From: Termitidicoccus mucosus
GTDB taxonomy: Bacteria > Verrucomicrobiota > Verrucomicrobiia > Opitutales > Opitutaceae
Length of the DNA: 64,000 bases
Reading direction: 5' to 3'
Assembly (NCBI RefSeq): GCF_038725785.1
Contig: NZ_CP109796.1
Span: forward strand, 3,162,001-3,226,000
The notes below the pieces were generated by a model. The model made no database searches, was not told the origin of the DNA, and saw only the letters and a list, made by a program, of their open reading frames with translations. Shown here in pieces: positions 26,980 through 34,304 of the stretch. Position 1 is the first letter of the stretch, and each line of letters starts with the position of its first letter. The position numbers were made by a program, and so were the translations under genes.

Positions 26980-27885
26980 TCACGCGCTGGCCAGGCGGTT
27001 GGCGGTGTTGAGGTGGTCGGCGCCGGTGTATTTCTCGGATTGCTCGTCGGCGTGGTAGCTGGAGCGCACCAGCGGGCCGCTTTCGATCACGCCGATGCCG
27101 AGCGCGAGGCCGGACTTTTTCCAGTGCGCAAACTCCTCCGGCGGCACCCAGCGTTTCACGGGCCAGTGCTTGGGCGTGGGCTGGAGATACTGGCCGATGG
27201 TGACGATGTCGGTGCGGTCGTCGGCGATGTCGCGGAGGGTCTGCTCGATCTCGTGCCGCTCCTCGCCGAGGCCGAGCATGATGCCGGTCTTGGTGGTGAA
27301 GCCGCGGGCTTTCGCGTGGCGGAGGACGGAGCGGGAGCGGTCGTAGCGGGCCTGCACGCGCACGGGTTTTTGCAGGCGTTCGACGGTCTCCATGTTGTGA
27401 TTGAAAATGTCGGGGCGCGCGTCGAGGACGGTGTCAACGTGCTCCATGTTGCCCTTGAAGTCGGGGACGAGGACTTCGATGGCGGTGCGGGGGTTGCGGT
27501 AGCGGATGGCGCGGATGGTGGCGGCCCACACGGAGGCGCCGCCGTCGAGCAGTTCGTCGCGGGCGACCGAGGTGATGACGCAATGGCGCAGGCCCATCCG
27601 GGCGACGGATTCGGCGACGCGCGCGGGTTCGCCGAGATCGAGTTCGGTGGGGCGTCCGGTGGCGATGGCGCAGAAGTTGCACGAGCGGGTGCAGATGTTG
27701 CCGAGGATCATCACGGTGGCGGTGCCGCGGGTCCAGCATTCGCCGAGGTTCGGGCACTGCGCGCTCTGGCAGACGGTGTGGAGGTGCTGGTTGTCCACGA
27801 GTTTGCGCACGGCGGCGTAACCGGTGCCGGTGGGAAGCTTGGCGCGGAGCCAGGAGGGTTTGCGCGTGGTGTCGGTGTCGGGCAT
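26980..27885 (-). CDS. lipA: Lipoyl synthase
   Basis: Radical SAM enzyme that inserts two sulfur atoms into octanoyl groups on lipoyl domains. From the ATG at 27885 it is 301 residues. The auxiliary cluster cysteines are C39, C44 and C50 in TVCQSAQCPNLGEC. The radical SAM motif CTRSCNFC has C65, C69 and C72. The family C-terminal motif GPLVRSSYHADEQ is intact. An open frame extends nine codons further upstream with no family similarity. It is followed upstream (63 bp) by lipB on the same strand, so lipB-lipA likely form one unit. Confidence 0.95.
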   Translation of the reverse strand: MPDTDTTRKPSWLRAKLPTGTGYAAVRKLVDNQHLHTVCQSAQCPNLGECWTRGTATVMILGNICTRSCNFCAIATGRPTELDLGEPARVAESVARMGLRHCVITSVARDELLDGGASVWAATIRAIRYRNPRTAIEVLVPDFKGNMEHVDTVLDARPDIFNHNMETVERLQKPVRVQARYDRSRSVLRHAKARGFTTKTGIMLGLGEERHEIEQTLRDIADDRTDIVTIGQYLQPTPKHWPVKRWVPPEEFAHWKKSGLALGIGVIESGPLVRSSYHADEQSEKYTGADHLNTANRLASA

Positions 27886-27889
27886 GGGC

Positions 27890-27932
27890 GGAGGAGAAGT
27901 ATCAAGTAACAAGTCGCAAGTAACAAGATGGA
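27890..27932. repeat. Short AT-rich word repeats between lipA and lipB
   Basis: The gap contains AAGTATCAAGTAACAAGTCG followed by CAAGTAACAAG. It resembles other tandem-word tracts in this window at 29672-29770, 34268-34298 and in glcF. Confidence 0.5.
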
Positions 27933-27948
27933 TGTGTGCGCGAAACGC

Positions 27949-28683
27949 CTATCCGGCCTGGTCGTGCCAGCGCGGCCAGAGTTGCCAGAATTCGTCGTGG
28001 AGGACGCGTTTCACTTCGTCGGGGTCCACGTAGCGGCCGAACTCGGATTGCATGGAGGTCACGGTGCCGTCGCTGGCGGCGATGCCGCAGGGGACGATGC
28101 CGCCGAAGTGGCCGAGGTTGACGTTTACGTTGAGGGCGAAGCCGTGGTAGGCGACCCAGCGGCGGACGGCCACGCCGATGGCGGCGACCTTGCGCGGGCC
28201 GAGCCAGATGCCGGTCTTGCCGGGGCGGCGCGCGGCGGCGAGGCCGAGGTTGCCGAGGGTGTTGATCAGGACTTGCTCGAGGAGGCGCAGGTAGGCGTGC
28301 AGGTCCTTGCGCGGCGCGAGGGAGACGACGGGGTAGCCGACGATCTGCCCGGGGCCATGGTAGGTGATGTCGCCGCCGCGGTTGGTGCGGATGACTTCGA
28401 CGCCTTCGGCGCGGAGCCGGGCTTCGTCCCAAAGGAGGTTGCCTTCGGCGCCGCCGCGCATGCCGATGGTGAAAACGGGGTCGTGCTCGGTGAGGACGAG
28501 CGTGTCGGTGATGCGGTTCTCGATGCGTTGCGTGACGAGTTCGTCCTGCATGCGCCAGGCGGCGTCATAACGCGTGCGGCCCCAGTCCAGCGTGACGGGC
28601 TCCGGCGCGGGGAACCCGGGCGCGGGCGGTGGCGTCGGGAGGACGGTGAGGTGCGGCGGCGGCGTTGGCGACTGCGCGGGCAT
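27949..28683 (-). CDS. lipB: Octanoyltransferase LipB
   Basis: Transfers octanoate from acyl carrier protein to lipoyl domains; LipA then adds sulfur. The signature RGGDITYHGPGQIVGYPV (about 102-119) is intact. The catalytic Lys165 (PRKVAAIG) and Cys199 (IVPCGI) are both present. From the ATG at 28683 the protein has 244 residues with a Pro-rich N-terminal extension of about 30 residues that is longer than in enterobacterial LipB. A 12-codon longer frame exists but begins with atypical sequence. Likely co-transcribed with lipA. Confidence 0.93.
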   Translation of the reverse strand: MPAQSPTPPPHLTVLPTPPPAPGFPAPEPVTLDWGRTRYDAAWRMQDELVTQRIENRITDTLVLTEHDPVFTIGMRGGAEGNLLWDEARLRAEGVEVIRTNRGGDITYHGPGQIVGYPVVSLAPRKDLHAYLRLLEQVLINTLGNLGLAAARRPGKTGIWLGPRKVAAIGVAVRRWVAYHGFALNVNVNLGHFGGIVPCGIAASDGTVTSMQSEFGRYVDPDEVKRVLHDEFWQLWPRWHDQAG

Positions 28684-28794
28684 GGGGCGGGAGTGTCGCA
28701 GGTTTGCGCGGCGGCGCAATCCCTCACGGCGTCGCGGCGGGGCGAATCACAAATTTTTGAGTAACACCAATTCCGAATGAAATTCACTCTTCTG

Positions 28795-28861
28795 GGTAGG
28801 GCGAGGCGTCCCCGCCGAGCCGTGGACCAGCAACGGCTCGGCGGGGACGCCTCGCCCTACC
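28795..28861. repeat. GTAGGGCGAGGCG hairpin family, second full copy
   Basis: Perfect 28-nt arms (28795-28822 and 28834-28861) enclose an 11-nt loop (TGGACCAGCAA). The rest of the 301-bp gap between the biotin carrier gene and lipB carries only the terminator at 28911-28946. Confidence 0.9.
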
Positions 28862-28910
28862 TAAAGTCTAAAAATGCTTCGAAGTATTTCCTGATGCAAA
28901 ATTCAAGGCG

Positions 28911-28946
28911 CAAAAAAGCCCGGCTTCGTTGCCGAAGCCGGGCTTG
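28911..28946 (-). terminator. Intrinsic terminator of the biotin carrier gene
   Basis: On the minus strand AAGCCCGGCTTCG-GCAA-CGAAGCCGGGCTT forms a 13-bp stem with a GCAA tetraloop and is followed by a T run. It sits 39 bp past the stop of the biotin carrier gene, so it likely ends the mce-mmdA-carrier transcript. Confidence 0.85.
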
Positions 28947-28984
28947 GAAAAGAGGCGGGCGTAAAATTACGCCGAAGCTCGTCC

Positions 28985-29383
28985 TTAGCCGATCTTGACC
29001 AGAAGGGCTCCTTCCTCGACGCCGTCGCCGATGTTGGCGTGGGTGGAGAGGACTTTGCCGGCGACCGAGGCATAGATGTAGGTGTTCATCTTCATGGCCT
29101 CGATGGTCGCGACCTGGCCGCCTTCGGCCACGGTGTCGCCGACTTTCACGTCGATGGAGACGACTTTGCCGGCCAGCGGGCTGACGACGTCGCCGGCTCC
29201 GGCGGGAGCGGCGGGCTTGGGCGCCGCGGGGGCGGGCGCGGCGGGAGCAGGGGCGGCGACGCTGGCGCTGCGCACGGGGGCGGCGACAGGAGCCGCGGGA
29301 GCGGCGGCGGGGGTGCCTTCGTCGAGCATCTCGACGAGAACTTCATAGGCTTTACCTTCAACGGTGACGCGCAGTTTCTTCAT
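28985..29383 (-). CDS. Biotin carboxyl carrier protein of methylmalonyl-CoA decarboxylase/carboxylase
   Basis: The 132-residue protein has a short N-terminal strand domain (MKKLRVTVEGKAYEVLVEML), an Ala/Pro-rich flexible linker (about 25-62), and a C-terminal biotinyl domain with the motif EAMKMN, biotin on Lys98. It shuttles carboxyl groups for the carboxyltransferase encoded just upstream. Start at 29383 gives the canonical family N-terminus; the longer open frame upstream is unrelated. The linker composition matches gamma subunits of sodium-pumping decarboxylases. Confidence 0.92.
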   Translation of the reverse strand: MKKLRVTVEGKAYEVLVEMLDEGTPAAAPAAPVAAPVRSASVAAPAPAAPAPAAPKPAAPAGAGDVVSPLAGKVVSIDVKVGDTVAEGGQVATIEAMKMNTYIYASVAGKVLSTHANIGDGVEEGALLVKIG

Positions 29384-29457
29384 AATGATGTGATCAGTTT
29401 TGGCTAAAATTAATTGAGTGGCTGGTTGGAGTTTTGCTTGGGTCGGGAAAACAGGGC

Positions 29458-29670
29458 TTAGCGGAACGAATGATGGGAAGTGTAAATCTGCCGCCGGCCT
29501 TCCAGCGCCCACATTTGCTGGAAGATATGAATGCCGGGGACGGGAAGCACGGATTTGACACGGGCACCGGGACCAAAAACACAGGAAATCGTGGCGGCGA
29601 TGGCGACCATGATTTCAGGGTTTGGGTGATCGTTGGCGAGTGGATTTTTTTGCGGGATTGCAGCGGTCAT
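29458..29670 (-). CDS. Small epsilon-like subunit of a biotin-dependent (de)carboxylase
   Basis: The 70-residue protein reads EIMVAIAATISCVFG in its middle and ends WALEGRRQIYTSH. That pattern (helix with alternating Ala/Ile, then a Trp-x-x-x-GR segment) resembles the small accessory chains encoded between carboxyltransferase and biotin carrier genes, such as the epsilon subunit of methylmalonyl-CoA decarboxylase. Gene order mmdA, this gene, carrier supports the call. Its role is likely assembly or stability of the complex. The short length and low sequence conservation of this group keep confidence moderate. Confidence 0.6.
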   Translation of the reverse strand: MTAAIPQKNPLANDHPNPEIMVAIAATISCVFGPGARVKSVLPVPGIHIFQQMWALEGRRQIYTSHHSFR

Positions 29671-29671
29671 G

Positions 29672-29770
29672 GGTGATTTACGAATTACGATTTGCGATTT
29701 ACGATTTGAAGCTTCGCTTTCCTTTTTCGGGGCGGCTGTTTTCAATCGTAAATCGTAGCTCGTAATTTGT
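29672..29770. repeat. AT-rich word repeats in inverted orientation
   Basis: The left part GATTTACGAATTACGATTTG... and the right part ...CAATCGTAAATCGTAGCTCG contain complementary words (TTACGATT/AATCGTAA). They flank a short GC-rich core (CGGGGCGGC). The block fills the gap between the carboxyltransferase and the epsilon-like gene. Confidence 0.65.
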
Positions 29771-29775
29771 CCTTT

Positions 29776-31329
29776 TTAGAGCGGGATGTTGCCGTGCTTC
29801 TTGGGCGGGCGGGTTTCGCGCTTGCTGAGGGTGGCGCGGAGGGCCATGGCGAGCTTGGCGCGGGTCTCGGCGGGCTCGATGACGTCGGTGATCATCGCCT
29901 TGCTCGCGGCCTCGTAGGGGGAGGCGAACTTTTCGCGATACACCTCGGCGAGTTCCCTGGCCTTGGCGGCGGAGTCGGAGGCGGTCTCGATTTCCTTCTT
30001 GTAGAGGACCGCGACCGCGCCTTCCGCGCCCATGACGGCGATGTTGGCGGTGGGCCAGGCGAAGACCATGTCGGCGCCCATGTCGCGGGAGCACATGGCG
30101 AGGAAGGCGCCGCCGTAGGCCTTGCGCATGATGACGGTGATTTTCGGGACGGTGGCGGCGGCGTAGGCGAAGAGCATTTTCGCGCCGTGGCGGATGATGC
30201 CGCCCTGCTCCTGCTTGAGGCCGGGCATGAAGCCGGGGACGTCGACGAGGTTGACGATGGGGATGTTGAAGATGTTGGCGAAGCGGATGAAGCGGGCGGC
30301 CTTGTCAGAGGCGTCGATGTCGAGGCAGCCGGCCTTGAAGGCGGGCTGGTTGGCGATGATGCCCACGACGATGCCCTGGATGCGACCGTAGCCGATGACG
30401 ATGTTTTTGGCGAAATCGCGCTGGACCTCGAGGAAGTCGGCGTTGTCCACGAGGCGGTTGATGACTTGGTGGACGTCGAAGGCGTCTTTCGGGTCGGAGG
30501 GGACGAGGTTGTTCATCTCCGGGTCCGGCGAGAGGTCGAGGGTGGGGGCCGCCTGGTGCGGGGGGTCCATGACGTTGTTCGACGGGAGGAAGGAGAAGAG
30601 TTTCTTCGTGATCTCGAAGGCGTGCTTGGAGTTTTCGGCAACGAAGTGGATGTTGCCGCTGATGGAGGCGTGGGCGGTGGCGGTGGCGAATTGCTCGAGC
30701 TTGGGGTCTTCGCCGGTGGCGGCCTTGATGACGTTGGGGCCGCAGATGAACATCTGGGCGTTCTCCTTGTTCATGATGATGAAGTCGGTCAGCGCGGGCG
30801 AGTAGGCCGCGCCGCCCGCGCAGGGGCCGGCGATGATCGAGATTTGCGGGACCACGCCGGAGAGGAGGACGTTGCGGAAGAAGATCTGGCCGTAGCCGGA
30901 GAGGGAGTCGTCGCCTTCCTGGATGCGCGCGCCGCCGGAGTCGTTGATGCCGATGACGGGCATGCCGGACTGCTGGGCGTAGTCGAGGAGGTCGCAGATT
31001 TTGCGGGCATGCATCTTGCCGAGGGCGCCGCCGCCGACGGTGAAGTCCTGCGCGAAGGCGGCCGCGGGGCGGCCGTCCACGTAGCCGATGGCGGTGATGA
31101 CGCCGTCGCCGGGCATGGACTTGGTGTCCATGCCGAATTCGTGGCAGTCGTGCTGCACGTGCATGCCGAATTCCATGTACTGGCCGTGGTCGAAGAGGGC
31201 TTCGAGGCGTTCGCGGGCGTTGAGCTGGCCCTTTTTCTTGCGGGCGGCGAGTTTGTCGGCTCCGCCGGCGAGGAGTGCGATTTTGCGCTTTTCTTCGAGT
31301 TGTTTGAGGAGTGCGGGCGATATGGGCAT
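29776..31329 (-). CDS. mmdA: Methylmalonyl-CoA carboxyltransferase/decarboxylase alpha subunit
   Basis: The 517-residue carboxyltransferase has two crotonase-like halves. Recognisable motifs are GINDSGGARIQEG (acyl-CoA oxyanion hole region), GPCAGGAAYSPALTDF, VDVPGFMPGLKQEQGGIIRHGAKMLFAYAAATVPKIT and RKAYGGAFLAMCSRDMGAD. It moves carboxyl between methylmalonyl-CoA or propionyl-CoA and the biotin carrier. It lies between the epimerase gene and the small subunit genes. No sodium-pump beta subunit is encoded in this window, so whether it works as decarboxylase, transcarboxylase or carboxylase is open. Confidence 0.92.
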   Translation of the reverse strand: MPISPALLKQLEEKRKIALLAGGADKLAARKKKGQLNARERLEALFDHGQYMEFGMHVQHDCHEFGMDTKSMPGDGVITAIGYVDGRPAAAFAQDFTVGGGALGKMHARKICDLLDYAQQSGMPVIGINDSGGARIQEGDDSLSGYGQIFFRNVLLSGVVPQISIIAGPCAGGAAYSPALTDFIIMNKENAQMFICGPNVIKAATGEDPKLEQFATATAHASISGNIHFVAENSKHAFEITKKLFSFLPSNNVMDPPHQAAPTLDLSPDPEMNNLVPSDPKDAFDVHQVINRLVDNADFLEVQRDFAKNIVIGYGRIQGIVVGIIANQPAFKAGCLDIDASDKAARFIRFANIFNIPIVNLVDVPGFMPGLKQEQGGIIRHGAKMLFAYAAATVPKITVIMRKAYGGAFLAMCSRDMGADMVFAWPTANIAVMGAEGAVAVLYKKEIETASDSAAKARELAEVYREKFASPYEAASKAMITDVIEPAETRAKLAMALRATLSKRETRPPKKHGNIPL

Positions 31330-31429
31330 GATTGGAAACGGTGGCGGTTTGGGAGGGACGGATAAGTGGCTGGGTGGCGGAAAAAAGGCGACGCGCACCA
31401 GGCGGGGCCGGGTGCGCGTCGGAAAGGGC

Positions 31430-31837
31430 TTAGTGTTTCTTGGCGCAGAGTTCGGTGAGGACGCCGTAGGTCGATTTGGGGTGGAGGAAGGCCACCTGCA
31501 TCTCGTGCGCGCCGTTGACGGGCGTCTCGTTGATCAGGGCCACGCCGGCGCCCTTGGCGGTGGCGAGCTGGCCCGTGATGTCGTCGGTGCCGAAGGCGAC
31601 GTGGTGGATGCCGCCCTTGGGGTTTTTCTCCAGAAACTTGGCGATGGGGCTGTCGGGCGAGGTGGGTTCGAGGAGCTCGATGTGCGTCTGGCCCACGGTA
31701 AAGAAGGCGGTGCGCACTTTCTGGGAAGGGACCTCCTCGCGGTGCTCGCACTTCAGGCCGAGGGCCTTCTCGTAATAACTCACTGTTTCGTCGAGCGAGT
31801 GAACTGCGATGCCCAAGTGATCGATTTTGGTAATCAT
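31430..31837 (-). CDS. mce: Methylmalonyl-CoA epimerase
   Basis: The 135-residue glyoxalase-fold protein begins KIDHLGIAVHSLDETVSYYEKALGL and continues with IELLEP and GGIHHVAFGTDD, which hold the metal-binding His and Glu residues expected for the vicinal oxygen chelate fold. It interconverts R- and S-methylmalonyl-CoA, linking the mutase (mutAB, divergent on the plus strand) to the carboxyltransferase. It is the first gene of the minus-strand half of the module. Confidence 0.93.
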   Translation of the reverse strand: MITKIDHLGIAVHSLDETVSYYEKALGLKCEHREEVPSQKVRTAFFTVGQTHIELLEPTSPDSPIAKFLEKNPKGGIHHVAFGTDDITGQLATAKGAGVALINETPVNGAHEMQVAFLHPKSTYGVLTELCAKKH

Positions 31838-32038
31838 GATTTGAATGAAAATGAAAAACTAGCCATTAAGCGGGGTTAATTCGCAAGGGAAAAGATTATG
31901 AGCAAATTTACTTGCCCCGCTCCGCATCATTTGGCGAAGGGTAAGCCTTCTTTGACAAAATCTGCGGAGTAAGAACGTTAAAAGATAGATAACCTCGCGG
32001 GTTTCCGCAACCCGGATCAGTCCAAAGTCCACATCTCT
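31838..32038. promoter_or_regulatory. Divergent promoter region between mce and mutA
   Basis: This 201-bp AT-richer spacer separates the two halves of the propionate module and must contain both promoters. A TTGACA box stands at 31952-31957 on the plus strand, though no well-spaced -10 is obvious. A small hairpin (CGGGTT-TCCGC-AACCCG) lies near 32003-32020, just upstream of mutA. No cobalamin riboswitch core was recognised. Confidence 0.5.
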
Positions 32039-34186
32039 ATGAGCACCACCGATACCCAATCCGTCCCACAAGCATCCCTCGATGCCGCGCGCGCCGCCTA
32101 TGCCGGCTGGCGCAAGGTCGTCGAGGCCGAGCTGAAGGGCGTCCCGTTTGAAAAAAAGCTGGTCACGCGCACCGCCGAAGGCATTGCGCTGCAACCGGTT
32201 TACACGCGTGCCGACACCGCCGGGCTGCCCAATCTCGACAGCGCGCCGGGCGCAGCGCCGTTCCTGCGCGGCGCCAGCCGGAAGGGCTATCATGAGGCCC
32301 TGTGGGCTTTCGCCCAGGAGCTGGGTTTTGGCGGCGCGGCCGAGTTTAACGCCGCCCTCCTCTCCGACCTCCAGCGCGGCCAGAACAGCGTCGCCCTCTC
32401 GCTCGACCGCGCCGGACGCGCCGGGCTCGACCCGGATGCCGCCGCCGCCGATGTCGGGGCCGACGGCCTGTCCGTCGCCGACCTGGCCGACCTTTCCGCC
32501 GCCCTCGACAAGGTCGAGCTTACCGCCGTGCCCGTGCACATCCGCGCCGGCGCGACCGCGCTGCCCCTCGCCGGCCTCCTCGCCGCCCTGGCCCAAAAGC
32601 GCGGCATCGACCTCGGGAAAATCAACGGCTCCCTGACCGCCGACCCGCTCGGCGAACTCGCCGCCCGCGGCGCGCTCCCCGCCGGCATCGACGCCCTCTA
32701 CGACGACTTGGCCGTCTGGACGACCTGGGCGGAGAAAAACGCCCCCGGCCTCGCCACCGTCGGCGTGGACGCGTCCGTGTGGCTCGACGGCGGCGGCAAC
32801 GCCGTGCAGGACCTCGCCTTCGCGCTCGCCGCCGGGGTCGAATACGTGCGCGCCCTTGGCCGGCGCGGCCTCACCCCCGCGCAAGTCGCCTCGCGCCTCC
32901 GCTTCACCTTCGCCGTCGGCCCGCAATTCTTCATGGAGACCGCGAAGTTCCGCGCCTTCCGCCTGCTCTGGACGCGCGCCGCGACCGCCTTCGGCCTCGA
33001 GCCCGGGCAAACCCCGGTCAAGCTCCACGCCCGCACCGCCCGCTGGAACAAGACCGTGCTCGACATCAACGTCAACATGCTGCGCACCACCACCGAGGCG
33101 CTCTCCGCCGTGCTCGGCGGCGTCGACAGCCTCCACATCGCCCCCTACGACGAGGTCATGGGCGCGCCCGACGAATTCTCTCGCCGCATCTCGCGCAACA
33201 TCCACACCCTCCTCTCCGAGGAATTCCACTTCACCGCCCCCAACGACCCCGCCGGCGGCTCCTTCTACATCGAGAAGCTCACCGACGAACTCGCCCGCAA
33301 GGCTTGGTCGCTCTTTCAGGAGGTCGAGAAACAAGGCGGCTTCCTCGCCGCGCTCAAGGCCGGCTTCCCGCAAGCCCAGGTCGCCGAGACCGCGAAGGGC
33401 AAATTCGACGGGCTCGACAAGCGCCGCATCGGCCTCGTCGGCACCAACCTTTTCCCCAACCTCAAGGAAAAGACCCCGCCCGCGCGCCCGTCCGCCACGC
33501 CGGAATTCGCCGCCGCCCGCGCCCAGGCCGTCAAGGCCCGCCGCTCCGCCACGATGACCCTGCGCCTGAAATTCACCAACTTCATCCTCGAAAAGACCCA
33601 TCACGCCGAGAAGGAGTTCGACGCCGCCGTCCACGCCGCCGCGCAGGGCGCCACCATCGGGCAGCTCTTCGCCGCCATCCACTCCGGCGGCCAGCCGGAC
33701 GCCGCCGTGACGCCCGTCACGCCGCACCGCGCCTCCGAAGGCTACGAAGCCCTCCGCGCCGCCTCCGCCGCCTACGCCGCGAAACACGGCGCGCGCCCGA
33801 AGGTCTTTGTCGCGAAGATGGGCCCCGTGCTCCAGCACAAGGCCCGCACCGACTTCACCGCCGGCTTCTTCGCCACGGGCGGCTTCGAGATGATCGCCAA
33901 GGAAGCCTTCGAGACCGCCGAGGCCGCCGCCCAGGCCGCCGTCGCCTCCGGCGCCCCCATCGCCGTGCTCGCCTCCACCGACGACACCTACCCGGTGCTC
34001 GCCCCCGCCTTTGCCAAGGCCGTGAAGGCCGCCAAGCCCGCCGTCAAGGTCATCCTCGCCGGCGCGCCCGCCGACGATGCCCTGATGGCCGCCTACAAGG
34101 AGGCCGGCTTCGACGACTTCATTCACATCCGCGCCAACGTCCGCGGCATGCTGGCAACCTTCCTCAAACAACTCGGCGCCCTCTGA
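32039..34186 (+). CDS. mutA: Methylmalonyl-CoA mutase small subunit
   Basis: The 715-residue protein is homologous to MutB but has lost the B12 ligand motif. Where MutB reads QDGHDRG, this protein reads GPVLQHKAR, as in known MutA subunits. The TIM-barrel half includes VKLHARTARWNKTVLDINVN and PNDPAGGSFYIEKLTDELA. It would be the non-catalytic partner of a MutAB heterodimer. Its codons almost all end in G or C, unlike the TATA-rich words in the sugar genes. mutB follows after 118 bp. Confidence 0.92.
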   Translation: MSTTDTQSVPQASLDAARAAYAGWRKVVEAELKGVPFEKKLVTRTAEGIALQPVYTRADTAGLPNLDSAPGAAPFLRGASRKGYHEALWAFAQELGFGGAAEFNAALLSDLQRGQNSVALSLDRAGRAGLDPDAAAADVGADGLSVADLADLSAALDKVELTAVPVHIRAGATALPLAGLLAALAQKRGIDLGKINGSLTADPLGELAARGALPAGIDALYDDLAVWTTWAEKNAPGLATVGVDASVWLDGGGNAVQDLAFALAAGVEYVRALGRRGLTPAQVASRLRFTFAVGPQFFMETAKFRAFRLLWTRAATAFGLEPGQTPVKLHARTARWNKTVLDINVNMLRTTTEALSAVLGGVDSLHIAPYDEVMGAPDEFSRRISRNIHTLLSEEFHFTAPNDPAGGSFYIEKLTDELARKAWSLFQEVEKQGGFLAALKAGFPQAQVAETAKGKFDGLDKRRIGLVGTNLFPNLKEKTPPARPSATPEFAAARAQAVKARRSATMTLRLKFTNFILEKTHHAEKEFDAAVHAAAQGATIGQLFAAIHSGGQPDAAVTPVTPHRASEGYEALRAASAAYAAKHGARPKVFVAKMGPVLQHKARTDFTAGFFATGGFEMIAKEAFETAEAAAQAAVASGAPIAVLASTDDTYPVLAPAFAKAVKAAKPAVKVILAGAPADDALMAAYKEAGFDDFIHIRANVRGMLATFLKQLGAL

Positions 34187-34267
34187 GCCGCCCCCGGCGC
34201 CGGCGCGCGACCCGCGGTTTTTCCAAAAAACACCGCCCGACGCGCCCCCGGCGCCGTTCCCTCCTCC

Positions 34268-34298
34268 TCTTAATTCTTAACTCTTAATTCTTAATTTT
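34268..34298. repeat. AT-rich tandem words between mutA and mutB
   Basis: The words TTAATTCTTAACTCTTAATT and then CTTAATTTTTCC lie directly upstream of the mutB start. It is a tandem series with a period of about 7-8 nt, similar in kind to tracts at 27890 and 29672. Confidence 0.5.
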
Positions 34299-34304
34299 TC
34301 CGCC

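Noticed and set aside
31838-32038. Cobalamin riboswitch upstream of mutA
   Set aside because: No B12-box or characteristic conserved core could be found; only a small hairpin is present.
31859-34171. Long minus-strand frame opposite mutA and a similar one opposite mutB
   Set aside because: Gly/Glu/Val-rich shadow translation; mutA and mutB on plus have all family motifs.
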